54,809 bases of DNA from an uncultured Prevotella sp. (GCA_937874345.1 CALNBT010000053.1:1-54809), one strand, 5' to 3'. Numbered from the stretch's first letter, positions 27,562-37,183 are shown. The notes: generated by a model from the sequence alone, not told the origin. Translations and numbers: made by a program.

Positions 27562-28281
27562 TTATTTCATCATGCCGTCAATGCCAAACGGGCTGGATTG
27601 ATGGTCGAAATTATCCTCGATGCGCTCAATGAGTCCATCCTTAATATGAATAATCTTGCTCGTTTCATTAGCCACGCCGCTTTCATGGGTCACTACAACG
27701 ATGGTCATGTGCTGTTCTTCATTCAAAGACTTGAGCAGTTGCATAACTTCTACACTCGTCTTTGAATCCAAAGCACCGGTGGGTTCATCTGCAAGGATAA
27801 TTTGAGGCTTGGTAATCAGCGCCCTGGCAATGGCCACACGCTGTTTCTGTCCACCCGACATCTCGTTAGGATAGTGGTTGGCCCACTGCAGAAGCCCAAG
27901 TTTCTCTAGGTATTCCATTGCCATCTGGTGACGTTTTTTTCGTCCTACTCCTTGATAGAACAATGGCAATTCTACATTCTCTACAGCGGTCTTGAAACCA
28001 ATCAAGTTGAACGACTGAAAGATAAATCCAATCATTCTGTTACGGTATTCGGCAGCCTTACGCTCACTCAAATCCTTGATCAGCGTGCCGCCGAGCATGT
28101 ATTCGCCACTGTCATAATTATCGAGTATGCCTAAGATGTTCAGCAATGTTGACTTACCCGACCCCGACGCTCCCATAATGGAAACGAACTCACCGTCTTC
28201 GATGTCGAGCGTGATGCCTTTCAGCACATGCAGTGGCTGTGCTCCGAAATAGGTCTTATTGATATCTTTCAGATGTATCAT
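27562..28281 (-). CDS. ABC transporter ATPase, MacB/LolD type
   Basis: The 239-residue nucleotide-binding protein has Walker A (MGASGSGKSTLLN), Q-loop (GFIFQSFNLI), signature (MSGGQKQRVAIARAL), Walker B (IILADEPTGALD) and the switch His (VVVTHES). This is the MacB/LolD/FtsE class that powers FtsX-type permeases by mechanotransmission. It is the first gene of the export operon (ATPase, permease, permease, adaptor). Confidence 0.92.
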   Translation of the reverse strand: MIHLKDINKTYFGAQPLHVLKGITLDIEDGEFVSIMGASGSGKSTLLNILGILDNYDSGEYMLGGTLIKDLSERKAAEYRNRMIGFIFQSFNLIGFKTAVENVELPLFYQGVGRKKRHQMAMEYLEKLGLLQWANHYPNEMSGGQKQRVAIARALITKPQIILADEPTGALDSKTSVEVMQLLKSLNEEQHMTIVVVTHESGVANETSKIIHIKDGLIERIEDNFDHQSSPFGIDGMMK

Positions 28282-28613
28282 ATTGTTTTTTTGACGAAAA
28301 CGACTGAATGAAAGTTGCAGTAAATTTATTAAAACCTGAACATAACGGTTAAATCCACACGCATTTTATTTTCTTTCCTGCTCGTTGTTCTGGTTTTCAA
28401 GGAGGTATAATAGCCATCATTCGAAGTTTTCTTCTTGAGAAGAATCGCGATAAAGCTATATTGAACTTTCACTCTGTATTGAGTATGAGACCATTTTGAA
28501 TTGATTATAAAGCAAACTTTTCTCACCTCAAGGCATCTTTACAAAAATTCTAAGGATAGATGCATCGTATCATGCCCATAAACACATTTGAAGAGCATGG
28601 TTCAATGTACGCC
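28282..28613. other. Gap upstream of the ABC export operon; possible outer-membrane-protein remnant
   Basis: This 332-bp gap precedes the ATPase gene. On the minus strand an open frame (28526-28329, 65 codons) ends in KMRVDLTVMFRF, an alternating hydrophobic stretch with terminal Phe like the last strand of an outer-membrane beta-barrel. The rest is lysine-rich and unrecognised. It may be a decayed end of an outer-membrane gene or chance. No full promoter consensus was found. Confidence 0.25.
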
Positions 28614-29204
28614 TCACTTCATTTTTGCACACGTGCACTTACCATCTTTATGATCTTTGCCACAAATTTGCGAAGCCAATTCGCTCAGCTTCTTGTCTAT
28701 TTTATCGATTTCAACAGTACCGAGAACAACCTTTCCCTGTGGATCAATCAAGTAAAAGGACGGAATCCACTTGACATGATAGGCTTGTGCTACTGGTGAG
28801 TCTTTCATCTTTTTCAAATCACTCACATGATTTGCCTTTCTAGAAGTCATCTTATTGGTGATATACTCTACCCATGCTTGTTTATTATTGTCAAACGAAA
28901 CATTGACAAATGCCATTTTCTTGCAAGCATATTTTGTAATCAGGCTATCGACAACGGGACTCAATTTTCGGCAGTCAGGGCACCAGGAAGCCCAAAACTC
29001 CATCACGACATACTGACCTTTAAACTGGCTCATTGATATCTTTTTTCCTTCTGGATTTGGCAAGGTAAATTCTGGAGCGGTGGTTCCCGGCTTCAAGAGT
29101 TCAGTTGCATACTTTGCATCAAGGTCCTCGGCTAGTTCTTGAGCTGTGGCATGAATGGCCATGACAAGTAACGTCACTGAAAGGAGAAGTCTAATTGCTT
29201 TCAT
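28614..29204 (-). CDS. TlpA/ResA-like periplasmic thioredoxin with cysteine-rich C-terminal tail
   Basis: The 196-residue secreted protein has a signal peptide (about 1-20, HATAQ) and a thioredoxin-like fold of the AhpC-TSA/Redoxin type (APEFTLPNPEGKKISMSQFKG). The active site is WASWCPDCRKL (CPDC) and the cis-proline lies in WIPSFYL. It should act as a periplasmic thiol reductase or disulfide exchanger. After the normal end of the fold it carries an unusual tail of about 18 residues, CGKDHKDGKCTCAKMK, with three more cysteines and a histidine that could bind a metal or form an extra redox centre. It lies 332 bp upstream of the MacAB-like operon and is preceded by 22-bp repeat array B. Confidence 0.88.
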   Translation of the reverse strand: MKAIRLLLSVTLLVMAIHATAQELAEDLDAKYATELLKPGTTAPEFTLPNPEGKKISMSQFKGQYVVMEFWASWCPDCRKLSPVVDSLITKYACKKMAFVNVSFDNNKQAWVEYITNKMTSRKANHVSDLKKMKDSPVAQAYHVKWIPSFYLIDPQGKVVLGTVEIDKIDKKLSELASQICGKDHKDGKCTCAKMK

Positions 29205-29237
29205 CTTAAATTTATTATGATTATTGTTTATAAATAG

Positions 29238-29347
29238 TGAAAATTGTTTGTTTTGTAATGGGCATGAAATTGTTGTGCAAAGTCATTGACATCGTTCAAC
29301 AAAATCATTGGTATCGTTCGTCAATATGCATCACTTTGGCAGGTGAA
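29238..29347 (-). repeat. Array B: five degenerate 22-bp direct-repeat units
   Basis: Read on the minus strand, units begin at 29347, 29325, 29303, 29281 and 29259. All keep a C at position 10 followed by A or G, A, and A or T, giving CAA or CGA. Three carry TTG at positions 2-4, and several carry ATG around 17-20. Two adjacent units share 13 of 15 bases in one block (TCATTGxxATCGTTC on the plus strand at 29283 and 29305). The array exactly fills the gap between the ABC exporter stop and the thioredoxin gene. It is the same family and length as the arrays at 9348 and 42165. Confidence 0.55.
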
Positions 29348-29351
29348 ATTT

Positions 29352-31073
29352 TTAACCGCTATAATCATTTGTCTTATAGTTCGTTATACTTTCATTTTCA
29401 AATCCTTCACGACCGATGGTCAAAACCTGGTCGCAATAATCGACAACTGCCTGACGATGTGTAATAAAGATGACCGTCTTGTTGTGTGAAGCAAGAATAT
29501 TTTGCAGCAACTGGCGCTCTGTTTCCATATCAAGTGCGCTGGTGGCTTCATCAAACAGCATCACCGAACGGTCTCTCAACAGTGCACGGGCAATGCTAAT
29601 CCGCTGTGCCTGCCCCTCGCTTAGTCCGCTACCCGATTCTCCACAGAAGGTGTCCAGGCCATCAGGCAGCTCCATCACAAATGACGCACAGCTCTTATCC
29701 AGCGCCTCTATCATTTCTTCATCGGTGGCATTGATCTTCCCAAGTCTCAGGTTCTCACGGATGGTTCCACTCATTAGCGTATTTCCCTGAGGCACATAGA
29801 CAAAGTTGCAACGCGTCAATGGTGATACGGCTGTTTGGTCATCTCCATGATACAATTTGACATCGCCTTGCTGAGGATGCAGTAATGCCAGCAACAATCG
29901 TATCAAGGTTGTCTTTCCTGAACCCGTTGTACCCATCACAGCCGTACACGAACCGGGATAAAAATCAAAGTTCAAATCTTCAAGCACCTTGTCATCGCTA
30001 TCCTCGTATGCATAACTTACATGGTTCAACCGAATGCCACAGGGTGCAGGAACCTCGACAGGGTCGCCCTGTACTTCTAGCGGATTCTCTTCCAGCTCCA
30101 TCAATCGTTCGGCAGCCGTAAAGACTGAGACAAAAATCGGAGCCAGTTTTGTCAAGTCGCGGGCAGGACCTTGTATGCGACCAACCAACTGCAAGAAGGC
30201 CGTCATGCCTCCAAAAGTCAAGGTCTTCTGAGACATTCTCAGTGCAGCCCACAAGAAAGCGGTGAGAAAACCAATGGCAAAACCGATATTCAAGATGAAG
30301 TTTGACACCACATTAAAAGCGGTGCGTTTCACCACCCTGGTTCTAAGCTCACTCTGAGAGTTCTCCAACCGATCAACCATGGTGCTGTCGCTTTCAAGCG
30401 ATTTGATCAGCATGCGGTTCTGAATGGTCTCTTGTAATACGCTCTGTACTTTACTGTCTGATTCTCTCACCAATCTGGTCAGTCTTCGCATTTGCCCCAC
30501 ATACTGCTTACTCAACAGTACAAACACCGGAACAATGGCCACAATGATTAAGGCCAGAACCTTGTCCATGGAGAACAAATAGAAGAAGGCGCCAATAAAC
30601 ATGGCAAGTACCGAAATGGTGTTGGGTATGGTCTCTGTCAGAAAATCAACAACAACGCCTACATCAATCTCCAAACGGTTGAGCACATCACCCGAATGGC
30701 GCGATTCTTTTCCAACCCACTCCGACCGTAAGATACGGTCAAGCATTCTTTGCTGCATCCGGTTCTGAGCCTTGATACCCAAAATGTTCTTCACCCAGAC
30801 AGCAGATATATTTAAAGCAAAACCACCCAAAATAAAAAGTCCGATGACGCCTACCGACATCCAAATAGATCCAGCCTGAACGCCAGAGGCAACATCAATG
30901 GCATGTTGTACTGCCCAAACCTGCATCAAGCTCACCACCACTCCCAGCAACCCTATCACTGCATTAAGGATAGCCTGGACCCTGTTGCCACGCCATTCTT
31001 CCCAAAGCCATTTGAATATGACTTTTGCAGGATATTTTGATTTCGGTATTTTAAACCATTTTCTGAAACTCAT
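29352..31073 (-). CDS. ABC exporter, fused transmembrane and ATPase domains (MsbA/lipid-A-exporter-like)
   Basis: The 573-residue half-transporter has six predicted helices in the first 320 residues (for example LNAVIGLLGVVVSLMQVWAV and VGVIGLFILGGFALNISAVWV). The C-terminal nucleotide-binding domain has Walker A (GTTGSGKTTLI), Q-loop (VYVPQGN), signature (LSEGQAQRIS), Walker B (VMLFDEATSALD) and switch His (IFITHRQ). It should work as a homodimer exporting a lipid, peptide or drug; the sequence does not tell which. The NBD ends with a short charged tail. It lies on the same strand as nadK, 128 bp downstream of it, and is followed by repeat array B. Confidence 0.9.
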   Translation of the reverse strand: MSFRKWFKIPKSKYPAKVIFKWLWEEWRGNRVQAILNAVIGLLGVVVSLMQVWAVQHAIDVASGVQAGSIWMSVGVIGLFILGGFALNISAVWVKNILGIKAQNRMQQRMLDRILRSEWVGKESRHSGDVLNRLEIDVGVVVDFLTETIPNTISVLAMFIGAFFYLFSMDKVLALIIVAIVPVFVLLSKQYVGQMRRLTRLVRESDSKVQSVLQETIQNRMLIKSLESDSTMVDRLENSQSELRTRVVKRTAFNVVSNFILNIGFAIGFLTAFLWAALRMSQKTLTFGGMTAFLQLVGRIQGPARDLTKLAPIFVSVFTAAERLMELEENPLEVQGDPVEVPAPCGIRLNHVSYAYEDSDDKVLEDLNFDFYPGSCTAVMGTTGSGKTTLIRLLLALLHPQQGDVKLYHGDDQTAVSPLTRCNFVYVPQGNTLMSGTIRENLRLGKINATDEEMIEALDKSCASFVMELPDGLDTFCGESGSGLSEGQAQRISIARALLRDRSVMLFDEATSALDMETERQLLQNILASHNKTVIFITHRQAVVDYCDQVLTIGREGFENESITNYKTNDYSG

Positions 31074-31201
31074 CTTCTTTATTAGGAGTAAATGGTGGTA
31101 ACGAAGTTAGAGAGATTTCAACAGGTCTGCAGCTTGTTTTGAATTTTCATCACATCCTTTATGTTGTCTTCTCTATCCATGATGAAGGCCGTTACAGATA
31201 C

Positions 31202-32089
31202 CTATTGTCTTGTATCAACCCCCCACATCATTTTTTCTCGAAGGGTTGAAAAGTATCTTTTTGCAGGACGTTTTACAAAACTGATGGTGAATGGCGCCTT
31301 CCTGACACTGACGGTTGTGCCTTCTTTCAACTTTTTGGACCGTCCGTCAATGGCGGCCAGAAAACTATGTGACCTCGATTCAACCGTGAAAGTAATGACG
31401 CTATCATCGTTGATGACGATAGGACGGATATTCAAGCTATGGGGTGCCACGGGGGTGATGCACAAGATATTGGTCGATGGAATCATAATAGGACCGCCAT
31501 TGGAAAGGCTATAGGCCGTACTCCCGGTAGGAGTTGATACAATCAAACCGTCGGCTTGATAAGTTACAAGATACTCTCCATTGACAGATGTGCGAATCGT
31601 TATCATCGATGCATGATCTCGTTTCAGCAAGGCAATATCGTTCAACGCATAAGGATTGATATCCATCTCCTCGCCCTCACACTGTATTTCGATTGACGTA
31701 TGTTCTTCAATGATATAATCTCCATTGTACACTGCATCGATTGCCTCAGCTGCTTCACCGGGAAGAATGTCAGCCAGAAAACCGAGTCTACCCGTATTGA
31801 TGCCCATCAATGGAATTTTCTTGGGTCCTACTCTGGTAGCGGCTTTCAGAAAGGTACCATCTCCACCCATGGTAACAGCAAAGTCGGCATCCATATCATC
31901 TTCGTCAAAAACGTCATCAGGGCCTAATTTCAAGGATAAATCCTTGGTCAAAAAATCATAAAAGCAACGGTCATAGACTAGTTCAGCCCCATGTGCTTTC
32001 AAAATACCGATGATATGTTGAAAGACAGTTGATTTTTCTGGTTGATATTCGTTGCCGAAGATGGCAAATTTCAATTTGCGTTCAGACAT
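31202..32089 (-). CDS. nadK: NAD kinase
   Basis: The 295-residue cytosolic enzyme phosphorylates NAD to NADP. Family motifs are present: GGDGTFLKAATRV (the GGDG nucleotide motif), GINTGRLGFLADI, and the substrate-binding block DGLIVSTPTGSTAYSLSNGGPI. The length is typical. It is divergent from the DJ-1/ispD/recG operon, with a 123-bp gap between the start codons. Confidence 0.95.
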   Translation of the reverse strand: MSERKLKFAIFGNEYQPEKSTVFQHIIGILKAHGAELVYDRCFYDFLTKDLSLKLGPDDVFDEDDMDADFAVTMGGDGTFLKAATRVGPKKIPLMGINTGRLGFLADILPGEAAEAIDAVYNGDYIIEEHTSIEIQCEGEEMDINPYALNDIALLKRDHASMITIRTSVNGEYLVTYQADGLIVSTPTGSTAYSLSNGGPIMIPSTNILCITPVAPHSLNIRPIVINDDSVITFTVESRSHSFLAAIDGRSKKLKEGTTVSVRKAPFTISFVKRPAKRYFSTLREKMMWGVDTRQ

Positions 32090-32149
32090 GTTATTATTCT
32101 TTAATCATTCTTTATCCATCTAAAATCCAAGAATCTGACAAACATTTCT

Positions 32150-32157
32150 TATATTTG
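32150..32157 (+). promoter_or_regulatory. Promoter -7 element of the DJ-1/ispD/recG operon
   Basis: TATATTTG matches TAnnTTTG and would give a start near 32164, about 49 nt before the ATG at 32213. No clear TTTG is found at the upstream position. Confidence 0.5.
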
Positions 32158-32212
32158 CAAATGGATAAATCATTGCAAAAATACATATTAATATCGATAA
32201 AAAGGATGAATC

Positions 32213-32785
32213 ATGGCAAAAGTATATGAATTTTTAGCCGAAGGTTTTGAAGAGGTTGAAGGCTTGGCACCAGTAGATATCCTCCGAAGAGGAGGCGTTG
32301 ACATCAAAACCGTAAGCGTAACCGGTTCTCAATGGGTCGAATCTTCCCATGGGGTTACATTTAAAGCAGATTTACAGTTCGAGGACATCTCCCATTTTGA
32401 CGATGCCGACATGCTGATACTTCCAGGTGGAATGCCTGGTGCAGTGCATCTCAAAGAGCACAAGGGACTGAATGAACTATTACAGAAACACTTCAAGCAA
32501 GGTAAACGAATTGGCGCCATTTGTGCAGGTCCAATGGTTTTAGGTAATCTGGGAATATTGAAAGGAAAACGAGCAACATGCTATCCCGGATTTGAAAAAT
32601 ACCTGGAAGGAGCAGAATATACAGGTGAACTTATTACAGTAGACCAGAATATCACGACAGCAAAAGGTCCTGCCGCTGCATTTATATTTGGGTTCTACAT
32701 CCTGACCCAAGTAACATCCATGGAGAATGCTGCCAAGGTGAAGGATGGAATGCTGATCAACGAACTGGCAGCATTGCACATTTAA
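32213..32785 (+). CDS. DJ-1/PfpI family protein (YajL/ThiJ-like)
   Basis: The 190-residue protein has the DJ-1 fold markers: N-terminal FLAEGFEEVEGLAPVDILRR containing the conserved Glu, and the nucleophile-elbow block GAICAGPMVLG with the reactive Cys followed by YPGFEKYL. Members act in protein or nucleotide deglycation and oxidative protection, or as chaperones; the exact activity cannot be read here. It opens an operon with ispD 11 bp downstream and then recG. Confidence 0.9.
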   Translation: MAKVYEFLAEGFEEVEGLAPVDILRRGGVDIKTVSVTGSQWVESSHGVTFKADLQFEDISHFDDADMLILPGGMPGAVHLKEHKGLNELLQKHFKQGKRIGAICAGPMVLGNLGILKGKRATCYPGFEKYLEGAEYTGELITVDQNITTAKGPAAAFIFGFYILTQVTSMENAAKVKDGMLINELAALHI

Positions 32786-32796
32786 CCCGAAAATAC

Positions 32797-33471
32797 ATGG
32801 ATTATATCATCATCGTTGCAGGTGGAAAAGGAGCCAGAATGGGCACAGACCTCCCCAAACAGTTTCTGGCTGTAGGAGGAAGACCTATGCTGATGCACAC
32901 CATTCAACGGTTTTACGATTACGATTCGAAGCTAAACATCATCCTTGTTCTGCCGCATGAACAACAGGAATATTGGAGACAGTTATGCGAAAACAATCAG
33001 TTTGAAATCAAGCACACGGTCGTTGACGGCGGGGCAACGCGCTTCGAATCGTCCAAGAACGGATTAGCTGTTATTCCGGATGATGCAGATGGAGTGGTTG
33101 GAATCCACGATGGCGTACGACCATTTGTTTCTTTCGAAACCATCGAGCGATGTTATGAAACTGCCAGAGACGAATATGCGGTGATTCCTGTGATGCCCGT
33201 TACAGATACTTTACGTTACATCGACAGCCAAGGTGGTGGGAAAAATGTTTTGAGAAGCGATTACCGTATCGTTCAAACACCTCAGACATTCGACATCAAC
33301 CTCGTCAAAAAAGCTTTCGAACTGCCCTATCAAGAATCGTTTACCGACGACGCATCGGTCGTAGAAGCTTTGGGGTGTACGGTTGGAATGGTAGATGGCA
33401 ACAGGGAAAATATTAAAATCACAACCCCGTTTGACTTAATAATAGCAGAAACACTTATCCACACGAAATGA
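32797..33471 (+). CDS. ispD: 2-C-methyl-D-erythritol 4-phosphate cytidylyltransferase
   Basis: The 224-residue enzyme makes CDP-methylerythritol in the non-mevalonate isoprenoid pathway. The CTP-binding motif AGGKGARMGTDLPKQF, the block HDGVRPFVS, and VPVTDTLR-like and QTPQTFDINLV segments are all present. The window also encodes ispF (42597-43106) and dxr (right edge), three steps of the same pathway at separate sites. The stop overlaps the recG start by 4 bp, so the two are translationally coupled. Confidence 0.95.
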   Translation: MDYIIIVAGGKGARMGTDLPKQFLAVGGRPMLMHTIQRFYDYDSKLNIILVLPHEQQEYWRQLCENNQFEIKHTVVDGGATRFESSKNGLAVIPDDADGVVGIHDGVRPFVSFETIERCYETARDEYAVIPVMPVTDTLRYIDSQGGGKNVLRSDYRIVQTPQTFDINLVKKAFELPYQESFTDDASVVEALGCTVGMVDGNRENIKITTPFDLIIAETLIHTK

Positions 33472-35570
33472 CAAATATCCTGGATCAGGACATCAAATAC
33501 CTTACTGGGGTTGGCCCAAAGCGAAAGGAGATATTGGAGAAAGAACTTCATATCTCTACATGGGGCGACCTGCTCGAATATTACCCTTACAAATACGTTG
33601 ATCGGAGCCGCATCTATCGCACGACTGAACTACAAGGCAACATGCCTTTTGTCCAAATAAAAGGCAAGATTCTGAGCTTTGAGGAATTTGCCATGGGCGG
33701 GCGCAAGAAGAGGGTGGTAGCTCATTTCAGCGACGGTGTGGGTGTTGTCGATCTGGTATGGTTTCAGGGCGCTCAATATATATACAAAACCTATAAGGTA
33801 AACGAAGAATATATTGTTTTCGGGAAGCCAACAGTATATGGTGGCAGATACCAATTTGCCCATCCAGATATAGACAAGGCCGCAGACCTGCAGCTGTCAG
33901 AGATGGGGATGCAGCCCTATTATATCACCACCGAACGGATGAAAAATGCAGGACTTCAGTCAAGGGCTGTCGAAAGGCTTACCAAGTCTTTGGTTGAAAA
34001 ACTTGTTTCTGTTGAAATAACAGAGACACTGCCTCCCTATATCACCAAGCCTCTTCGCCTGATTTCAAAGAAAGAAGCGATTAGCAAAATCCATTATCCA
34101 CAAAACCTTGCAGATGTGCAAAAGGCACAGTTAAGGTTGAAATTCGAAGAATTATTCTATGTTCAGCTGAATATTTTAAGGTATGCCAGCGATCATCGAC
34201 GGAAGTTCAAAGGATATATTTTCCAAAAGGTTGGTGCAACATTCAATCTTTTCTATCGAAACAACCTGCCTTTCGAATTGACTAATGCCCAGAAAAGAGT
34301 TGTGCACGAAATACGTGACGACATGATGACTGGCAGGCAAATGAACAGACTGATACAAGGAGATGTGGGCTCTGGCAAGACACTGGTTGCACTGATGTCG
34401 ATGCTCATTGCTATTGACAATGGTTTCCAGGCATGCATGATGGCTCCGACAGAAATCTTGGCCGAGCAACATTTTGTGACCATCAAACATTTTTTGCGTA
34501 ACATGGATGTTCGGGTGGAATTGTTGACAGGAATGGTGAAGGGTAAAAAACGGCAGGATGTCTTCACTGGTTTACAGAACGGAACGGTAAATATCCTCAT
34601 TGGCACCCATGCCATCATCGAGGATAATGTTCAATTTTCTCGCCTAGGACTCGCTGTTATTGACGAACAGCACCGCTTTGGTGTAGCCCAACGAGCCAAA
34701 CTTTGGGCAAAGAGTCTGCAACCACCACACATACTGGTGATGACGGCAACCCCTATTCCGCGTACACTGGCCATGACCATTTATGGCGACCTTGACGTCA
34801 GTGTGATTGACGAACTGCCACCAGGAAGAAAGCCGATTCTAACAACACACACATACGACAACCAGATGGTCAGCGTATACCAGGGTATACGCAACCAAAT
34901 CAACAGAGGTCGGCAAATATACATCGTGTTTCCCTTGATAACAGAGAGTGAAAAGATGGACTTGAAGAATCTGGAAACAGGTTATGAATCGCTTTGCGAA
35001 ATCTTTCCCGACTTAAAATTGAGCAAGGTTCATGGTAAAATGAAGTCGAAGGAGAAAGACGAAGAAATGTTGAAATTCATCAAAGGGAAAACGCAAATTC
35101 TGGTTGCGACCACAGTGATTGAGGTAGGTGTCGATGTTCCCAATGCCTCTGTCATGATAATTCTTGATGCACAACGCTTCGGCTTGTCACAGCTCCACCA
35201 ATTAAGAGGACGGGTTGGACGGGGCGCTGAACAGAGCTATTGCATTTTAGTGACCAATCATCAGTTGACAAAGGAGACACGGAAACGCATCAACATTATG
35301 TGTGAAACCAATGATGGATTCCAAATTGCCGAAGCAGACCTCAAACTTCGAGGGCCCGGTGACTTGGAGGGAACGCAGCAAAGTGGCATCGCATTTGATC
35401 TAAAGATTGCGGATATTGCCCGTGACGGACAGATTGTTCAAATGGCCAGAACTGAAGCCCAAAAGATAATTGATGCAGATCCTTTATGCGAGAAGCAGGA
35501 ATACAGCATGCTATGGAACAGATTAAACGAATTGAGAAAAACAAATGTCAATTGGGCAGCCATTTCCTAA
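33468..35570 (+). CDS. recG: ATP-dependent DNA helicase RecG
   Basis: The 700-residue enzyme remodels stalled replication forks and Holliday junctions. It has an N-terminal wedge/OB domain (about 1-240, YLTGVGPKRKEILEKEL and QIKGKILSFEEFAMGGRKKR). The helicase core carries Walker A (GDVGSGKTLVAL), the DEQH box (VIDEQHRFGVAQR), motif III (MTATPIPRTLAMT) and the C-terminal lobe with VGVDVPNASVMIILDAQRFGLSQLHQLRGRVGRG. Length and order are typical. It overlaps ispD by 4 bp. No strong terminator was seen downstream. Confidence 0.96.
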   Translation: MTNILDQDIKYLTGVGPKRKEILEKELHISTWGDLLEYYPYKYVDRSRIYRTTELQGNMPFVQIKGKILSFEEFAMGGRKKRVVAHFSDGVGVVDLVWFQGAQYIYKTYKVNEEYIVFGKPTVYGGRYQFAHPDIDKAADLQLSEMGMQPYYITTERMKNAGLQSRAVERLTKSLVEKLVSVEITETLPPYITKPLRLISKKEAISKIHYPQNLADVQKAQLRLKFEELFYVQLNILRYASDHRRKFKGYIFQKVGATFNLFYRNNLPFELTNAQKRVVHEIRDDMMTGRQMNRLIQGDVGSGKTLVALMSMLIAIDNGFQACMMAPTEILAEQHFVTIKHFLRNMDVRVELLTGMVKGKKRQDVFTGLQNGTVNILIGTHAIIEDNVQFSRLGLAVIDEQHRFGVAQRAKLWAKSLQPPHILVMTATPIPRTLAMTIYGDLDVSVIDELPPGRKPILTTHTYDNQMVSVYQGIRNQINRGRQIYIVFPLITESEKMDLKNLETGYESLCEIFPDLKLSKVHGKMKSKEKDEEMLKFIKGKTQILVATTVIEVGVDVPNASVMIILDAQRFGLSQLHQLRGRVGRGAEQSYCILVTNHQLTKETRKRINIMCETNDGFQIAEADLKLRGPGDLEGTQQSGIAFDLKIADIARDGQIVQMARTEAQKIIDADPLCEKQEYSMLWNRLNELRKTNVNWAAIS

Positions 35571-35930
35571 AACAGAATATAGATAAATGGGTATGGATTG
35601 ATTGTTTATGTGAAATATCAATACTCAATGGATCGTCTTTTTCGCTGAATAATTGAAACATTTTTTAGCATTTCGGACATTCTTTATTTTTAGTTAAAAT
35701 ATCTTGAGAAACACCACGTTTTCTTGATTTAGAGCAAGAATTCTGCATTTTTGTAACAATTACAATTGTGTTAAATAGGGAATAAAATCTGTTAATATCA
35801 AAGTTTTATTGAAACATTTTTGTTATATTTGCAAAAATCAATGAAACATTGGACTTTTCTCCTTTCCAATGAATCGTCAAAAGAATATTTCATTTTCTCC
35901 ACTTGGAGACTTGAAACCTAACTTTTTTTT
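35571..35930 (+). promoter_or_regulatory. Promoter region of the M23/LysM gene
   Basis: This 360-bp A/T-rich gap contains TATATTTG (35824-35831), a full TAnnTTTG match, placing transcription start near 35838 and a leader of about 93 nt. No properly spaced TTTG was found upstream of it. I see no gene and no other clear structure in the remainder. Confidence 0.5.
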
Positions 35931-36881
35931 ATGAGATTAATGAATAAACTAAAAACGTTTGCTTTCATAGCATTCTTTGTAGCATCAGGGCAAAACGCTT
36001 TCGCGCAAGACTTGTTGGCTAGACAAGCTCCTGTAGATAGGAAGATGAAAGCAGTAGACACTCTTTTACTTCATAACATTATCGAAAAGGAAAACATGGA
36101 GTCGCCTGCAGCCCAGCTTTATGATGAGTGGGATAATCAATATGCTCATCGGTCGACAGCGCTACCCGATTCTTTTAGAATTGACCTCAGACATTTTTAT
36201 ATGCCTACCCCAAGCCGAGTGATTACCAGTAATTTTGGTTCGAGATGGGGGCGCCAACACAAAGGTCTAGATATTAAAGTTTATATCGGCGATACCATCA
36301 GAGCAGCTTTCAGCGGAAAAGTTCGCATTGTTCGATATGAGGCAAGAGGCTATGGAAACTATATCGTCATCAGACACAATAATGGACTTGAGACTATTTA
36401 CGGTCATTTATCCAAACAAATAGTAAGCGAAAACCAAGAAGTTCGTGCCGGTGAACCCATTGGCTTAGGTGGAAACACTGGAAGAAGTACGGGATCACAT
36501 CTCCATTTTGAGACACGTTTATGCGGTGTTGCGTTAAATCCTGCACTGTTATTTGATTTCAAGAATCAAGATGTAACAGGCGATTTCTATACGTTCAATC
36601 GTTCAAAATACGATAAACAATCTGCAGAAGCCAACCGCACACGTGGCAAAGTTGACAAAGGCAACTATGCTGATGATGAAGGAAGAGATGAGATGGCAAG
36701 CAACAATGGTAGCCAAAACTTCTTATTGACAAATCAAGTTAAATACCATAAGGTTGAAGCAGGAGAGACTTTGCAGTCTATTGCCCGCAAACGTGGTGTT
36801 ACGATTGAACAGATTTGTCGCTTGAGTCATATCAGTAAATCTTCCGCAATCCGTCCTGGAACGATTTTGAGGTACTCATAA
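35931..36881 (+). CDS. Secreted M23 metallopeptidase with C-terminal LysM domain
   Basis: The 316-residue cell-wall hydrolase or its regulator has a signal peptide (about 1-25, NAFAQ-D). The peptidase M23 domain (about 95-200) shows zinc ligands in RQHKGLDIKV (His and Asp) and GSHLHFETR (HxH), so it should be catalytically competent. A LysM domain closes the protein (about 272-316, YHKVEAGETLQSIARKRGVT). The linker from 215 to 265 is charged and low in complexity. It probably cuts peptidoglycan cross-links during growth or division. It is a single gene with its own promoter and a downstream terminator. Confidence 0.93.
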   Translation: MRLMNKLKTFAFIAFFVASGQNAFAQDLLARQAPVDRKMKAVDTLLLHNIIEKENMESPAAQLYDEWDNQYAHRSTALPDSFRIDLRHFYMPTPSRVITSNFGSRWGRQHKGLDIKVYIGDTIRAAFSGKVRIVRYEARGYGNYIVIRHNNGLETIYGHLSKQIVSENQEVRAGEPIGLGGNTGRSTGSHLHFETRLCGVALNPALLFDFKNQDVTGDFYTFNRSKYDKQSAEANRTRGKVDKGNYADDEGRDEMASNNGSQNFLLTNQVKYHKVEAGETLQSIARKRGVTIEQICRLSHISKSSAIRPGTILRYS

Positions 36882-36978
36882 TAGTGTTCTAACGAAACAG
36901 ATTTAATCCAATTTTTCTCAATTCAAATGTATTTTTTGTAGAACATTTATTGATACAACCCTTTCTATTTTCAATCCG

Positions 36979-37016
36979 GTAGGAGCTAACAATATCAAAT
37001 GATATTTAGCTCCTAC
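36979..37016 (+). terminator. Terminator after the M23/LysM gene
   Basis: GTAGGAGCTAA (36979-36989) pairs with TTAGCTCCTAC (37006-37016), extended inward by AATATC/GATATT pairing, then TTTGTTTTG. It lies between convergent genes. I see nothing else in the 36882-37183 gap. Confidence 0.85.
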
Positions 37017-37183
37017 TTTGTTTTGCCGACTCTTGAATTTTGAAATAGCATAAGACGTTTCTATCAATTCAAAGATTGAGAAGACTTTTAGGAAATAATT
37101 GAAGGCAGTAAGATTTTGATTTTATGAAAATCTTCCCCAATCAAACGTTTAATAAATAAATGAGAATATTCAAAAAAAGAAAT

